The notes below the pieces were generated by a model that saw only the letters and a list, made by a program, of their open reading frames with translations, did not search any database and was not told the DNA's origin. The position numbers were made by a program, and so were the translations under genes. Below are positions 27,226 to 34,911 of a stretch of DNA of 64,000 nt, one piece after another; within the stretch, counting starts at the first letter, position 1; the number at the start of each line of letters is the position of its first letter. Source of the stretch: CAZUAQ01 sp964618455 (lineage in GTDB: Bacteria; Planctomycetota; Phycisphaerae; UBA1845; PWPN01). Where the stretch lies: contig CAZUAQ010000013.1 of assembly GCA_964618455.1 (NCBI GenBank), positions 58,509 to 122,508 on the forward strand, read 5' to 3'.

Positions 27226-28395
27226 ATGTTCTTCGAGGGGCGGGGCGAGGTGGCCTTCATGCATTCCGGTGGACAAGGCAGTTCCGAGGTGGTGGCGCTG
27301 GTCGAGTCCTGGCTGCGCCAGGCGATCGACGTCGGGGCAAGCGACATCCATTTCGAGCCCGGCGATGAGCGGATGACCGTGCGCATCCGCAAAGACGGCC
27401 TGCTGCATGAGTTGGATCGGGTCTCGTCGACGCTGGCACCGAACATCGTGGCGCGGTTGAAGGTGCTGGCCGGGCTGCTGACCTATCGCATGGACATTCC
27501 GCAGGAAGGGGCATTTACCGCCGGGGCCATCCATCATGATGAAAGTGATGCGTCTCCGGATGTGCGCGTGGCGACGTTCCCGACGGTGCGTGGTGAACGA
27601 GTCGTCATACGGCTGCTGTACGATCGGGCACAGGCCACGGGGCTGGACGGCCTGGGATTCACGTCGCGCGTGAACGATGTGTTGCGCGATGCGGTCGCGC
27701 AGCCGAACGGTTTGCTTCTGGTGACAGGGCCGGCGGGGAGCGGCAAGAGCACGACGCTGTATGCATTGGCGCGTTGCATTCGCGAGCAAACGCCGGGGCG
27801 CAGCGTGGTGAGCCTGGAGGATCCGGTGGAGCAGCGGGTCGACGGGATGGCGCAGATTCAGATTTCGCCGCACGGGGAGTTGAATTACGTGCGGGCGATG
27901 CGTTCGCTGCTGCGTCAGGATGTCGAGGTGCTGCTGGTCGGGGAGATTCGGGATGCGGAGACGGCGCACGTGGTGGTGGAGGCGTCGCTGACGGGGCACC
28001 TGATCCTGAGTACGATGCACAGTGGCGATCCGGCGGAGGCGATGGTGCGGCTGCTGGAGATGGGGATCGCGCCGTACCAGGTGGTCGGTGCGTTACGCAT
28101 GGTGTGCACTCAGCGGCTGATGCGGACGGTGTGTCGCGCGTGTGGTGGTCAGGGCGGATGCGCCTCCTGTTCGCACACGGGGTATTCCGGGCGGACCGGT
28201 TGTGCGCAGGTGGCGGTACTGGATGAAGCGTTGCGCGAGGCGATCCTGAGCCGCCAACCGGCCAGTGTCCTACGGACTTTGGTGCAGAAGAGTGGGCCGG
28301 ATCTCCAGGCTGATGCGCGGCGGCTGGTGGAGGCGGGCCTGACGACGCCGGATGAGGCACGGCGTGTGTTAGGAAGGCTCGATGAGGCACAATAG
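27226..28395 (+). CDS. gspE: GspE/PilB-type secretion or pilus assembly ATPase
   Basis: 389 residues. The N-terminal part (20-150) matches the GspE N2 domain (VGASDIHFEPGDERMTVRIR). The C-terminal ATPase has Walker A GPAGSGKST (168-176), an Asp box (SLEDPVEQ), Walker B LLVGEIRDAETAH and a His box around TGHLILSTMH. A four-Cys zinc site (CRACGGQGGCASC) lies near 305-317. It lacks the N1 domain that normally binds the GspL partner, so it is short for GspE. The hexameric cytoplasmic motor powers pseudopilus or pilus assembly. It heads an operon of two GspF-like and three pilin-like genes. The start has GAGGG nearby. Confidence 0.9.
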   Translation: MFFEGRGEVAFMHSGGQGSSEVVALVESWLRQAIDVGASDIHFEPGDERMTVRIRKDGLLHELDRVSSTLAPNIVARLKVLAGLLTYRMDIPQEGAFTAGAIHHDESDASPDVRVATFPTVRGERVVIRLLYDRAQATGLDGLGFTSRVNDVLRDAVAQPNGLLLVTGPAGSGKSTTLYALARCIREQTPGRSVVSLEDPVEQRVDGMAQIQISPHGELNYVRAMRSLLRQDVEVLLVGEIRDAETAHVVVEASLTGHLILSTMHSGDPAEAMVRLLEMGIAPYQVVGALRMVCTQRLMRTVCRACGGQGGCASCSHTGYSGRTGCAQVAVLDEALREAILSRQPASVLRTLVQKSGPDLQADARRLVEAGLTTPDEARRVLGRLDEAQ

Positions 28396-28478
28396 TGTCT
28401 GGGATGCCCGGCATGCGCCGGGTTCGAGTCGTTCGCGGACGGGATCGTGTTGTCTCCGAGCAGTGAAGGGGCGTGACG

Positions 28479-29684
28479 ATGGCATGGTACGGTTACGAGG
28501 GCATGACGCCGGGGCAGACGGCGATCTCGGGGCAACTCGAAGCGAAGGACCGCGAGGCGGCGGAGGACGCGCTTCGTGAAATGCTGATCGAGGTTCGCTC
28601 GCTGCATGAGGTTTCCGCGCCGTCCTCGGAGAGCGGAACGCTCGGAGCGGAGGACCTTCTCTTTTTCAATGAGCAGTTGGCGTCGCTGTCTGAAGCGGGG
28701 CTCGCGCTGGATGACGGACTGGAGCAACTGGCGCGCGACGTGGAGTCGCCGGGATTCCGCAAGTGGGTCGAGGAGCTGGTGGCGGACATGCGGCAGGGGA
28801 TGGCGATCGACGAAGCGATCGCACGGCGCGAGAAAGGGCTGCCGTTGCTGTATTCGCGGGTCGTTCGGGCGGGCATCGCGTCGGGCAATCTGCCTGCCAC
28901 GCTGATGAACCTGAACCAGCACCTTCGCCTGGCGGGGACGACACGGCGGCTGATCTGGGAGGCGATCGCGTATCCGCTGGTGGTGAGCGCAATGGCGTTG
29001 TCGGTGTTGTCATTGTTTTTCATCGGGGTGACGCCGCGATTCAAGGAAATCTTCACGGACTTCGGGACCGAGTTGCCCTATATCACGTTGATCTGTTTCG
29101 CGATCGGAGATGTGTATCCCTATCTGCTGGCAGGGCTCGTTGTGGTGATCGTCGTGGTCGGGCTGGGATGGCAGTCCTTGCGTCTGACGAAGTGGGGACG
29201 TGCGCTGCGCGACGGAGTGTTGATCCGGATCCCGCTTCTCGGCAGCCTGGTTCGGGCGTCACTGCTGGCGCGCTTCATGCGCGGGGCGGCGACGGCGGTG
29301 GGTTCGCACTTACCGCTGCCGGAGGCGGTGCGGCTGGCGTCGGGCGCCACGGGGAGCGAATTGCTCGGCAAGGATGCGGATGTGCTGGCGGCCGACGTGG
29401 AACGGGGGGAGTCGGTGTTCGCTTCGACGCGGAAACTGGCGTTGATTCCACCAATCTTCGGTTTCAGCGTCGAGACCGCCATGCAGCGAGGGACGTTGCC
29501 ACTGGTCCTTGGTCAACTGGCCAAGGCCTATGAGCAGCGCGCGTTGCATTCGCAGAGTATGATCCGGGCCTTGCTGTTTCCGTTCATGCTCATCGTGGTG
29601 GGCGTGCTTATTGGCGGGGTCGTGATCGCCCTGTTCCTGCCGATGGTGAGGCTGATCAATGCGGTCAGCTTCGGAGGCTTTTGA
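28479..29684 (+). CDS. gspF: GspF/PilC-type inner-membrane platform protein (first)
   Basis: 401 residues with the T2SSF fold: N-terminal cytoplasmic YGYEGMTPGQTAISGQLEAK, two helical bundle domains (around 60-175 and 260-370) and three membrane segments near 165-190, 215-240 and 375-400. It sits 83 bases after the ATPase gene. The ATG at 28479 follows GAAGGGG; an in-frame GTG at 28473 is too close to that site. The platform protein couples the ATPase to pilin extraction. It resembles standard GspF better than the next gene. Confidence 0.88.
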   Translation: MAWYGYEGMTPGQTAISGQLEAKDREAAEDALREMLIEVRSLHEVSAPSSESGTLGAEDLLFFNEQLASLSEAGLALDDGLEQLARDVESPGFRKWVEELVADMRQGMAIDEAIARREKGLPLLYSRVVRAGIASGNLPATLMNLNQHLRLAGTTRRLIWEAIAYPLVVSAMALSVLSLFFIGVTPRFKEIFTDFGTELPYITLICFAIGDVYPYLLAGLVVVIVVVGLGWQSLRLTKWGRALRDGVLIRIPLLGSLVRASLLARFMRGAATAVGSHLPLPEAVRLASGATGSELLGKDADVLAADVERGESVFASTRKLALIPPIFGFSVETAMQRGTLPLVLGQLAKAYEQRALHSQSMIRALLFPFMLIVVGVLIGGVVIALFLPMVRLINAVSFGGF

Positions 29685-29687
29685 GCG

Positions 29688-30866
29688 ATGACTGTTTCTG
29701 AAATCGTACTCTGGGCGATTTTCGTCGTTGTCCAGTTGAGCTTCGACTTTTTCGTGCTGTACCTGCTGTATCGGGTGCTGTCATTTGTGCAGCGGCGGCG
29801 CATGGTGGAGCGGGTCGTGATCAGTCAGATCGCGTCGGTGCTCCGGCAGAACCTTCCGCTGGTTCCCGGACTCCTGGCGGCGGCGGACAGCGAGCGACGG
29901 TCGGCGGCGATTCATCTGCGGCGGATCGCGCTGTTGCTCGATCAGGGGACGACGCTTTCGCATGCGATACGGGCAGGGTACGTGGATTGTTCGACGCGGA
30001 CGTTGAGCCGGATCATTGCCGGGGAGAACATGAATCAGCTTCCCGCCGTTGTGGACGGACTGGAGACGGAGATGATGAATCAGGATCGCGGCAAGGCGAA
30101 ATCGCAACTGATTCCGTACCTGTACGGCGGGGCCGTCTTCCTGATGCTGAGCTATGTCGTGATCGGTCTGCTCATCGCGGTCGTTCCCAAATACATGGAG
30201 ATTTTTCTAGATTACAAGACGGACTTGCCCTGGGCGACGCGATCACTCATCCATGTGTCCGATTGGTTTTTCCGCGGGACACCGCCGGGCATCGCGCTCT
30301 TCGTACCGTTTGTGCTGAGTCTTCCCGTAGTGTTTTACTGGGTTTTTCGTCATCGCCGGCTGGAGCGGTTGTCGTGGATCTCACGCTGGATGGATACGCT
30401 GCGGTGGAATCTGCCCGGGCTTCGTTCGCTGGAAAGAAGCGAGGGGCTGGCGAGCGTGGCGGAGGTGCTGCGTTTCGGGGCGCGGTCGGGACTCGACTTG
30501 ACGACGGCGGTGCGCGAAGCGGGGCAGTTGGACGTCAACCATCACCTTCGCGAGCGGATGCGTCGTGCGGTGGGAGAACTCGAGCGGGGGGAAACGGCGG
30601 AGACAGCGTTTCGGAAAGCCAAAGTGGGCGCCGTGCTGCAGGCGGCGGTGGCGTCCGGCTTGCGAACCGGCGACCTGGAGACGCCGCTGACGTTTGCCTG
30701 CAACTACTATCGCGCCATCGTCAGCCGATGGTGGCTGGTGATTCGTGAGGCAACGCTTCCGCTGCTCACGCTGGCGGTCGCGATCCCGGTGGCGTTTATG
30801 GCATATGCGTTGTTCACGCCGATGATCGCGCTGCTGGAAAGCGCCATCGAAAGCTGGGGGATGTGA
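29688..30866 (+). CDS. GspF-like membrane protein (second, divergent)
   Basis: 392 residues with the same overall plan as the preceding platform protein (two helical bundles, SVLRQNLPLVPGLLAAADSE and AEVLRFGARSGLDLTTAVRE, each followed by membrane segments) plus an extra N-terminal membrane helix (residues 5-28). It begins 3 bases after the first gspF stop. A second, divergent platform protein in one operon is unusual for T2SS, where one GspF is the rule. The two could form a heteromeric platform; this is inference from adjacency and fold similarity. Confidence 0.8.
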   Translation: MTVSEIVLWAIFVVVQLSFDFFVLYLLYRVLSFVQRRRMVERVVISQIASVLRQNLPLVPGLLAAADSERRSAAIHLRRIALLLDQGTTLSHAIRAGYVDCSTRTLSRIIAGENMNQLPAVVDGLETEMMNQDRGKAKSQLIPYLYGGAVFLMLSYVVIGLLIAVVPKYMEIFLDYKTDLPWATRSLIHVSDWFFRGTPPGIALFVPFVLSLPVVFYWVFRHRRLERLSWISRWMDTLRWNLPGLRSLERSEGLASVAEVLRFGARSGLDLTTAVREAGQLDVNHHLRERMRRAVGELERGETAETAFRKAKVGAVLQAAVASGLRTGDLETPLTFACNYYRAIVSRWWLVIREATLPLLTLAVAIPVAFMAYALFTPMIALLESAIESWGM

Positions 30867-31261
30867 TGAAATCAGGGTCACGGCAGAAGCGAGGCGGCTG
30901 GCTTTTCGTGGAGGCGATGATCGGCATCGGCATCATGGTGCTGATCGCCGGGATGGTGGTGGGGGGGACGTTGCGTTATACGCGGGCGCGGGAGGAATCA
31001 CGCTGGCGTCAGGTGGGATTGGAAGCGGCCGAGGCGCAGATGACGCGGATACGATGCGGCGCGGCGTTGGATTCGCTTCCGCCACCGGGATGGGTGTCGC
31101 CGAAGATCCGATTCGAGGTGAGTGCCGCGCCGGGCGAGGGGGACTGGGAGGGGCTGTCGCTGGTGGAAGTGCGGGCGGTGGCCGAGGTGTCCAACCTGCA
31201 GGAGTACGAGGAGGCGGTACGGGGCTATGTTGCGCTGGACGGCGAAGGAGGGGGGCCATGA
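30866..31261 (+). CDS. Type IV pilin-like / pseudopilin, GspI-like
   Basis: 131 residues. The ATG at 30866 overlaps the preceding stop (TGATG). The N-terminus is a prepilin leader ending RGG, then WLFVEAMIGIGIMVLIAGMV: cleavage after Gly11 gives Trp at mature position 1 and the conserved Glu at mature position 5. The rest is a small globular domain with no Cys pair like GspG. The position suits a GspI-type minor pseudopilin. Trp at +1 instead of Phe is unusual. Confidence 0.7.
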   Translation: MKSGSRQKRGGWLFVEAMIGIGIMVLIAGMVVGGTLRYTRAREESRWRQVGLEAAEAQMTRIRCGAALDSLPPPGWVSPKIRFEVSAAPGEGDWEGLSLVEVRAVAEVSNLQEYEEAVRGYVALDGEGGGP

Positions 31262-31782
31262 GACGGGTAGGTCATCGGCCATGCGCGCCACGTCGAGGAT
31301 TCACGCTGATCCACATGATCAGCTACCTGGCGATTCTGGTGATCGTGATGACCATGGGGGTGACGATGATCGTCAAGCTCTCGCGATTCCAGGGTCACGA
31401 GCACGATCGCCTGCAGGCGATGGCACAAGTGACACAAGTTCTCGCGCAGTTCCGCCGGGACGTGTCGGTGGCACGGACGCACGGCGGTGTGAGTGAAAGT
31501 GAAGGGACGCGACTTGTTCTGTATACGCCGGACGAAGTGGTGATGTACGAATGGATTTCGCCGGCGTTGATCCGGACAGTTCAGCCGATCGATGGCGTCG
31601 GGACGCGCCGTGCCTGGGAGTGGCCCATGGTCGCTCCCCGTTTCGGCGTCGAGACGATCGGAGAGGACGCGCAGGTGGTGTGGTTGAAATTCGAGGCGGG
31701 GGAGGATCTGCAAGCGCGGCTGGCGCCAAGGCGGATCTCTGAGGCGGTGCGACTGGGCGGAGGAGGAGAGGGTGTCCAATGA
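31258..31782 (+). CDS. Type IV pilin-like / pseudopilin, GspJ-like, without Glu5
   Basis: 174 residues; the start overlaps the previous stop by 4 bases (ATGA). The leader ends CAPRRG, then FTLIHMISYLAILVIVM: mature positions 1-5 are F-T-L-I-H, so His replaces the conserved Glu5 that guides pilin assembly. The C-terminal domain has RLVLYTPDEVVMYEW and a beta-rich pattern like GspJ. His5 could affect how the subunit is placed in the pseudopilus, for instance at the tip (inference). A longer in-frame upstream extension is unlikely. Confidence 0.65.
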   Translation: MRRVGHRPCAPRRGFTLIHMISYLAILVIVMTMGVTMIVKLSRFQGHEHDRLQAMAQVTQVLAQFRRDVSVARTHGGVSESEGTRLVLYTPDEVVMYEWISPALIRTVQPIDGVGTRRAWEWPMVAPRFGVETIGEDAQVVWLKFEAGEDLQARLAPRRISEAVRLGGGGEGVQ

Positions 31783-32177
31783 TTAAGCGACCCGTGAGAA
31801 AAGCTCGGCGTGCGCGAGGCGTGACCCTGGTCGTGGTGGTCGTGGTGATGGCCATTGCGGCGATGCTGATCTCGGTCATGGTGGCGAACAACGCCGGCAT
31901 GATGCGCGAACATCAATTGAGTCGGGCACGCTGCCTGGCGCGACAGTCGGCGCTGAGCGCGCAGGCATGGGCGGAGTTGCATCATAAGTCGGTGATGCGC
32001 ATGGAGCCCGGTGCGGTGAAGGTGCTGGATGCATCGGCGTTGACGCATCCGCGCGTGGCGATTGAAGCGGAGGTTCGCGTACCGCCCGAATCAGACCTGC
32101 CGGACGCCGAAGCGCGAGGTCGTGTGCAACGAGGCCGGGTGGACGTGGAGCGCGTGCTGCCGATCGCATGGCCATAA
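31779..32177 (+). CDS. Pilin-like protein, GspK-like N-terminus, without Glu5
   Basis: 132 residues; start overlaps the previous stop (ATGA). Basic leader MIKRPVRKARRARG, then VTLVVVVVVMAIAAMLISVM: Val at mature position 5. GspK tip pseudopilins also lack Glu5, so a short GspK-like tip role fits, though full GspK is about 300 residues. The small C-terminal part is Ala/Arg/Glu-rich. It closes the run of overlapping pilin-like genes. Confidence 0.6.
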   Translation: MIKRPVRKARRARGVTLVVVVVVMAIAAMLISVMVANNAGMMREHQLSRARCLARQSALSAQAWAELHHKSVMRMEPGAVKVLDASALTHPRVAIEAEVRVPPESDLPDAEARGRVQRGRVDVERVLPIAWP

Positions 32178-32193
32178 TCGATAGAGGTGTACG

Positions 32194-32817
32194 TTGGCAA
32201 AGCGATGTCGAGCTTGCGGTCGGCCGATGGAGACGGATCAGAAGGTATGCCTCCACTGTGGGGCGTGGTCGAAAGTGGCGCCGCGCGGCCTGTCAGGGCA
32301 GCCCTTTCGCCTGATGGTGCTTCGGCGGCTGATTCCCTTGCTGGCATTGGTCTGGGCATTCATTGCCCTGGCGGGGTTTACCGACAACGCGGACCTCGGA
32401 TTGATTCTCGGTTTCCTCGTGATCCCGATGAGTATCCTCGTTTACATCCTCGCGTTTCGATCCTACCAGGCGATGGGAGTATGGATCGCGATGGCGAGTT
32501 TTTACGGTTTCATCGTTATGGCGATACTCGGAGAGCTGTTTTCCGGCATGCGGAATTCAGGTTTCGTGGTGGCATCAGTCGCGACTGGGATGAGTCTTTT
32601 GCAGGGATGGCAGGGGTTGCGGCTGTATCGGCTTCCGGCCGTGGTCAAAGCGCCGCACACCTGCGCGACGTGTCACTACCTGCTGATCGGCCTGCGAGGG
32701 AATCGCTGTCCGGAATGCGGCACGAAATTCGATCCGCGACAGGTTGCCCGGAGTATGCGTATCCATGGGCACAAGTTCAAGGATGCTCCCGACCAGCCCA
32801 AGGTGGCGCGGGAGTAA
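32194..32817 (+). CDS. Membrane protein with N- and C-terminal zinc ribbons
   Basis: 207 residues. TTG start at 32194 after AGAGGTG. N-terminal zinc-ribbon CRACGRPMETDQKVCLHCG (about 5-23), four membrane segments (about 45-125), and a C-terminal ribbon with CATC and CPECG (about 156-180). This planctomycete-style layout is common in uncharacterised inner-membrane proteins. It follows the pilin genes by 17 bases and may be co-transcribed, but a role in secretion is not shown. Confidence 0.65.
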   Translation: MAKRCRACGRPMETDQKVCLHCGAWSKVAPRGLSGQPFRLMVLRRLIPLLALVWAFIALAGFTDNADLGLILGFLVIPMSILVYILAFRSYQAMGVWIAMASFYGFIVMAILGELFSGMRNSGFVVASVATGMSLLQGWQGLRLYRLPAVVKAPHTCATCHYLLIGLRGNRCPECGTKFDPRQVARSMRIHGHKFKDAPDQPKVARE

Positions 32818-32856
32818 GGCGACGATGGAAAATTGTGCCTGGCGAGGGCGGGCCCC

Positions 32857-34770
32857 TTAAGCGTGCCTGGCTTTTTGCCACCAGTGACAGACGGTGAGGA
32901 GGGACCAGAGCAGGGGGGTGTGATCCTGTTTGCGAGCGAGGTGTTGCTTGTGAAGAGCGACGGCGGCGTCGGGGTTGAGGCCGAGTTCGCGCAGGGTGTC
33001 CGGCGTGACGGTCTGGCGGTAGAGGTCGTTCAACTCGACGCGCAGGAATTCACCGACGGGGACCTCGAATCCCATCTTGCGGCGTCGCAGAATGGACTCG
33101 GGCAGCATGTCGGCGAATGCATGGCGGAGCAGTCGCTTGGTGTCCGTCCCCTGGATGTGATACTCGACGGGTAAGCTCGCGGCGTAACGCACGACGCCGA
33201 TATCGAGCAGTGGCACGCGGACTTCGAGGCTGTGGGCCATGCTCGCGGTATCCACCTTGAAGAGCATGTCGGCGGGGAGCGACAGGCTGAGATCGGCCTG
33301 GAGGATGGCGGCGAGTCCCTCGGGGGCAGGGGCGCCGGCCGGCTGCAGCGCTTTGGCCGCGGTCGTAATCACATCCCGTAAGCCGGCCTCGATACGTTCG
33401 GCCATATCCTCATTGAACAGCTTCGCAGATTGCGCGGTGGAGAGGTTCCGCGCCCAGGCGAGATGGCGCTGCAGCGGGTCGGGATGGTCGCCGCGCAGGA
33501 GCTTGCGGAACTGGCGGACACGATCGAACAGCCGGTTGGATTTGCCTTCGGGGGCGAGTCGGAGCAGCGGTTCGATGAGGGTGCCGCGCACCACGGCGGG
33601 GAGACGGTGATAGCGATCGAGGTAATGGTGGCCGAGATAACGCCAGTATCCGCCGAAGAGCTCATCGCCGCCATCCCCGCTGAGGGCGACGGTGACGTGC
33701 TCGCGCGTGTGGCGGCTGAGGATGGCGGAGGGAATCAAGGAGCTGTCGGCGAAGGGTTCGCCGAGATGATCGAGCATGGGCACGACGGTCGCGATGACGT
33801 CGTCAAAGGTGACGGGCAGGTGGTGATGCTCGGTGCCGAAGTGCTCGGCAACACGGCGAGCGTAGGCGGACTCGTCGTACATGGGATGCTCGGGGTAGCC
33901 GATGCTGAAGGTTTTCGGCGTGTGATCAGCGTGTTCCGCCAAGCAGGCGACGACGATCGAGGAATCGAGTCCACCGGAGAGGAACGCCCCAAGCGGTACG
34001 TCGGCAATAGTCTGTCGGGCGACGGCACGGGAGATGCGCTCGCGAAGTTCTGCGGCGGCCTCGTCGAAGGGCGGGGGCTCGGCCAGAGGCGGATCGAGCT
34101 GGAAGACGCGTTCGGGGGAACGCGGGCCGGAGGCATCGAAGGAGAGATGGTGTCCCGGGGAGAGCTTGAAAATGTTCCGGTAGATGGTGAAGGGGTGGGG
34201 GATGAAGCCGAGGTTGAGGTAGAGTCCGAGAGCCCGGGAATCGATGTCCGTGGGCAGATCGCCGAGCCGCAGGAGCGCTTTCAGTTCGCTCGCGAAGAAC
34301 AGTCGGTCATCATGGATCGCGTAATACATCGGCTTGATGCCGAAGGGATCGCGGGCGAGGAAGCCCTCGTGCGTGCGGAGATTGATCCAGGCGAAGGCGA
34401 ACATGGCATCGAGCCGGGGGAGGATGCGTTCCCGGTGCGCGAGGCAGGCGTGGAGCAGAACATGGGTATCCGAGTCGGTGGCATCGAGTTCGGGCAGCTC
34501 GCGCGCGAGTTCGCGGAAGTTGTAGATTTCACCGTTGAAGACAAGGACACTCCGCTCATCGCCGTCGCGCATCGGTTGCCGGGCATGGGGCGAGGGATCG
34601 ATGACCGCCAATCGCGTGTGAGCGAGGCCGACGGAGAAGCGACTCGCTTCGCGGATGAAAAGATCCCGATCATCGGGACCGCGATGGCCGAGTTGCCCCT
34701 GCGCCGCGCGGAGTCGGTCGATGTCGATGGATCGTCCCTGAAAGTCGATGATGCCCGCGAATCCGCACAT
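32857..34770 (-). CDS. asnB: Asparagine synthetase B (glutamine-hydrolysing)
   Basis: 637 residues. The N-terminus is MCGFAGIIDF, giving catalytic Cys2 for glutamine hydrolysis (residues 2-200; RLAVIDPS, FNGEIYNFRELA). The C-terminal ATP-pyrophosphatase domain has SGGLDSSIVVA, SGDGGDELFGGY and HSLEVRVPLLD. It converts Asp to Asn; long AsnB-like proteins of this size also occur in exopolysaccharide or lipopolysaccharide loci, where amidotransfer to sugars is suspected. No glycan genes are adjacent. It is divergent from bamA, with a 141-base shared region. Confidence 0.93.
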   Translation of the reverse strand: MCGFAGIIDFQGRSIDIDRLRAAQGQLGHRGPDDRDLFIREASRFSVGLAHTRLAVIDPSPHARQPMRDGDERSVLVFNGEIYNFRELARELPELDATDSDTHVLLHACLAHRERILPRLDAMFAFAWINLRTHEGFLARDPFGIKPMYYAIHDDRLFFASELKALLRLGDLPTDIDSRALGLYLNLGFIPHPFTIYRNIFKLSPGHHLSFDASGPRSPERVFQLDPPLAEPPPFDEAAAELRERISRAVARQTIADVPLGAFLSGGLDSSIVVACLAEHADHTPKTFSIGYPEHPMYDESAYARRVAEHFGTEHHHLPVTFDDVIATVVPMLDHLGEPFADSSLIPSAILSRHTREHVTVALSGDGGDELFGGYWRYLGHHYLDRYHRLPAVVRGTLIEPLLRLAPEGKSNRLFDRVRQFRKLLRGDHPDPLQRHLAWARNLSTAQSAKLFNEDMAERIEAGLRDVITTAAKALQPAGAPAPEGLAAILQADLSLSLPADMLFKVDTASMAHSLEVRVPLLDIGVVRYAASLPVEYHIQGTDTKRLLRHAFADMLPESILRRRKMGFEVPVGEFLRVELNDLYRQTVTPDTLRELGLNPDAAVALHKQHLARKQDHTPLLWSLLTVCHWWQKARHA

Positions 34771-34911
34771 GTCCGGCGATGATGCCGTCAGCGGCGGGTC
34801 CTCGCAAGGGGGGAATTGTAATTGGAAGTGCGGCGCGTATCATGGGCCGGCGGCGCGGGTGTGGGTCATCCGGCACATCTCAAACGGATGAAGAAGAGGA
34901 CCATTTCGCCG

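Noticed and set aside
33430..34782. Plus-strand frame of 450 codons opposite asnB
   Set aside because: The minus-strand AsnB has full motifs; the plus frame is a shadow with no family resemblance.
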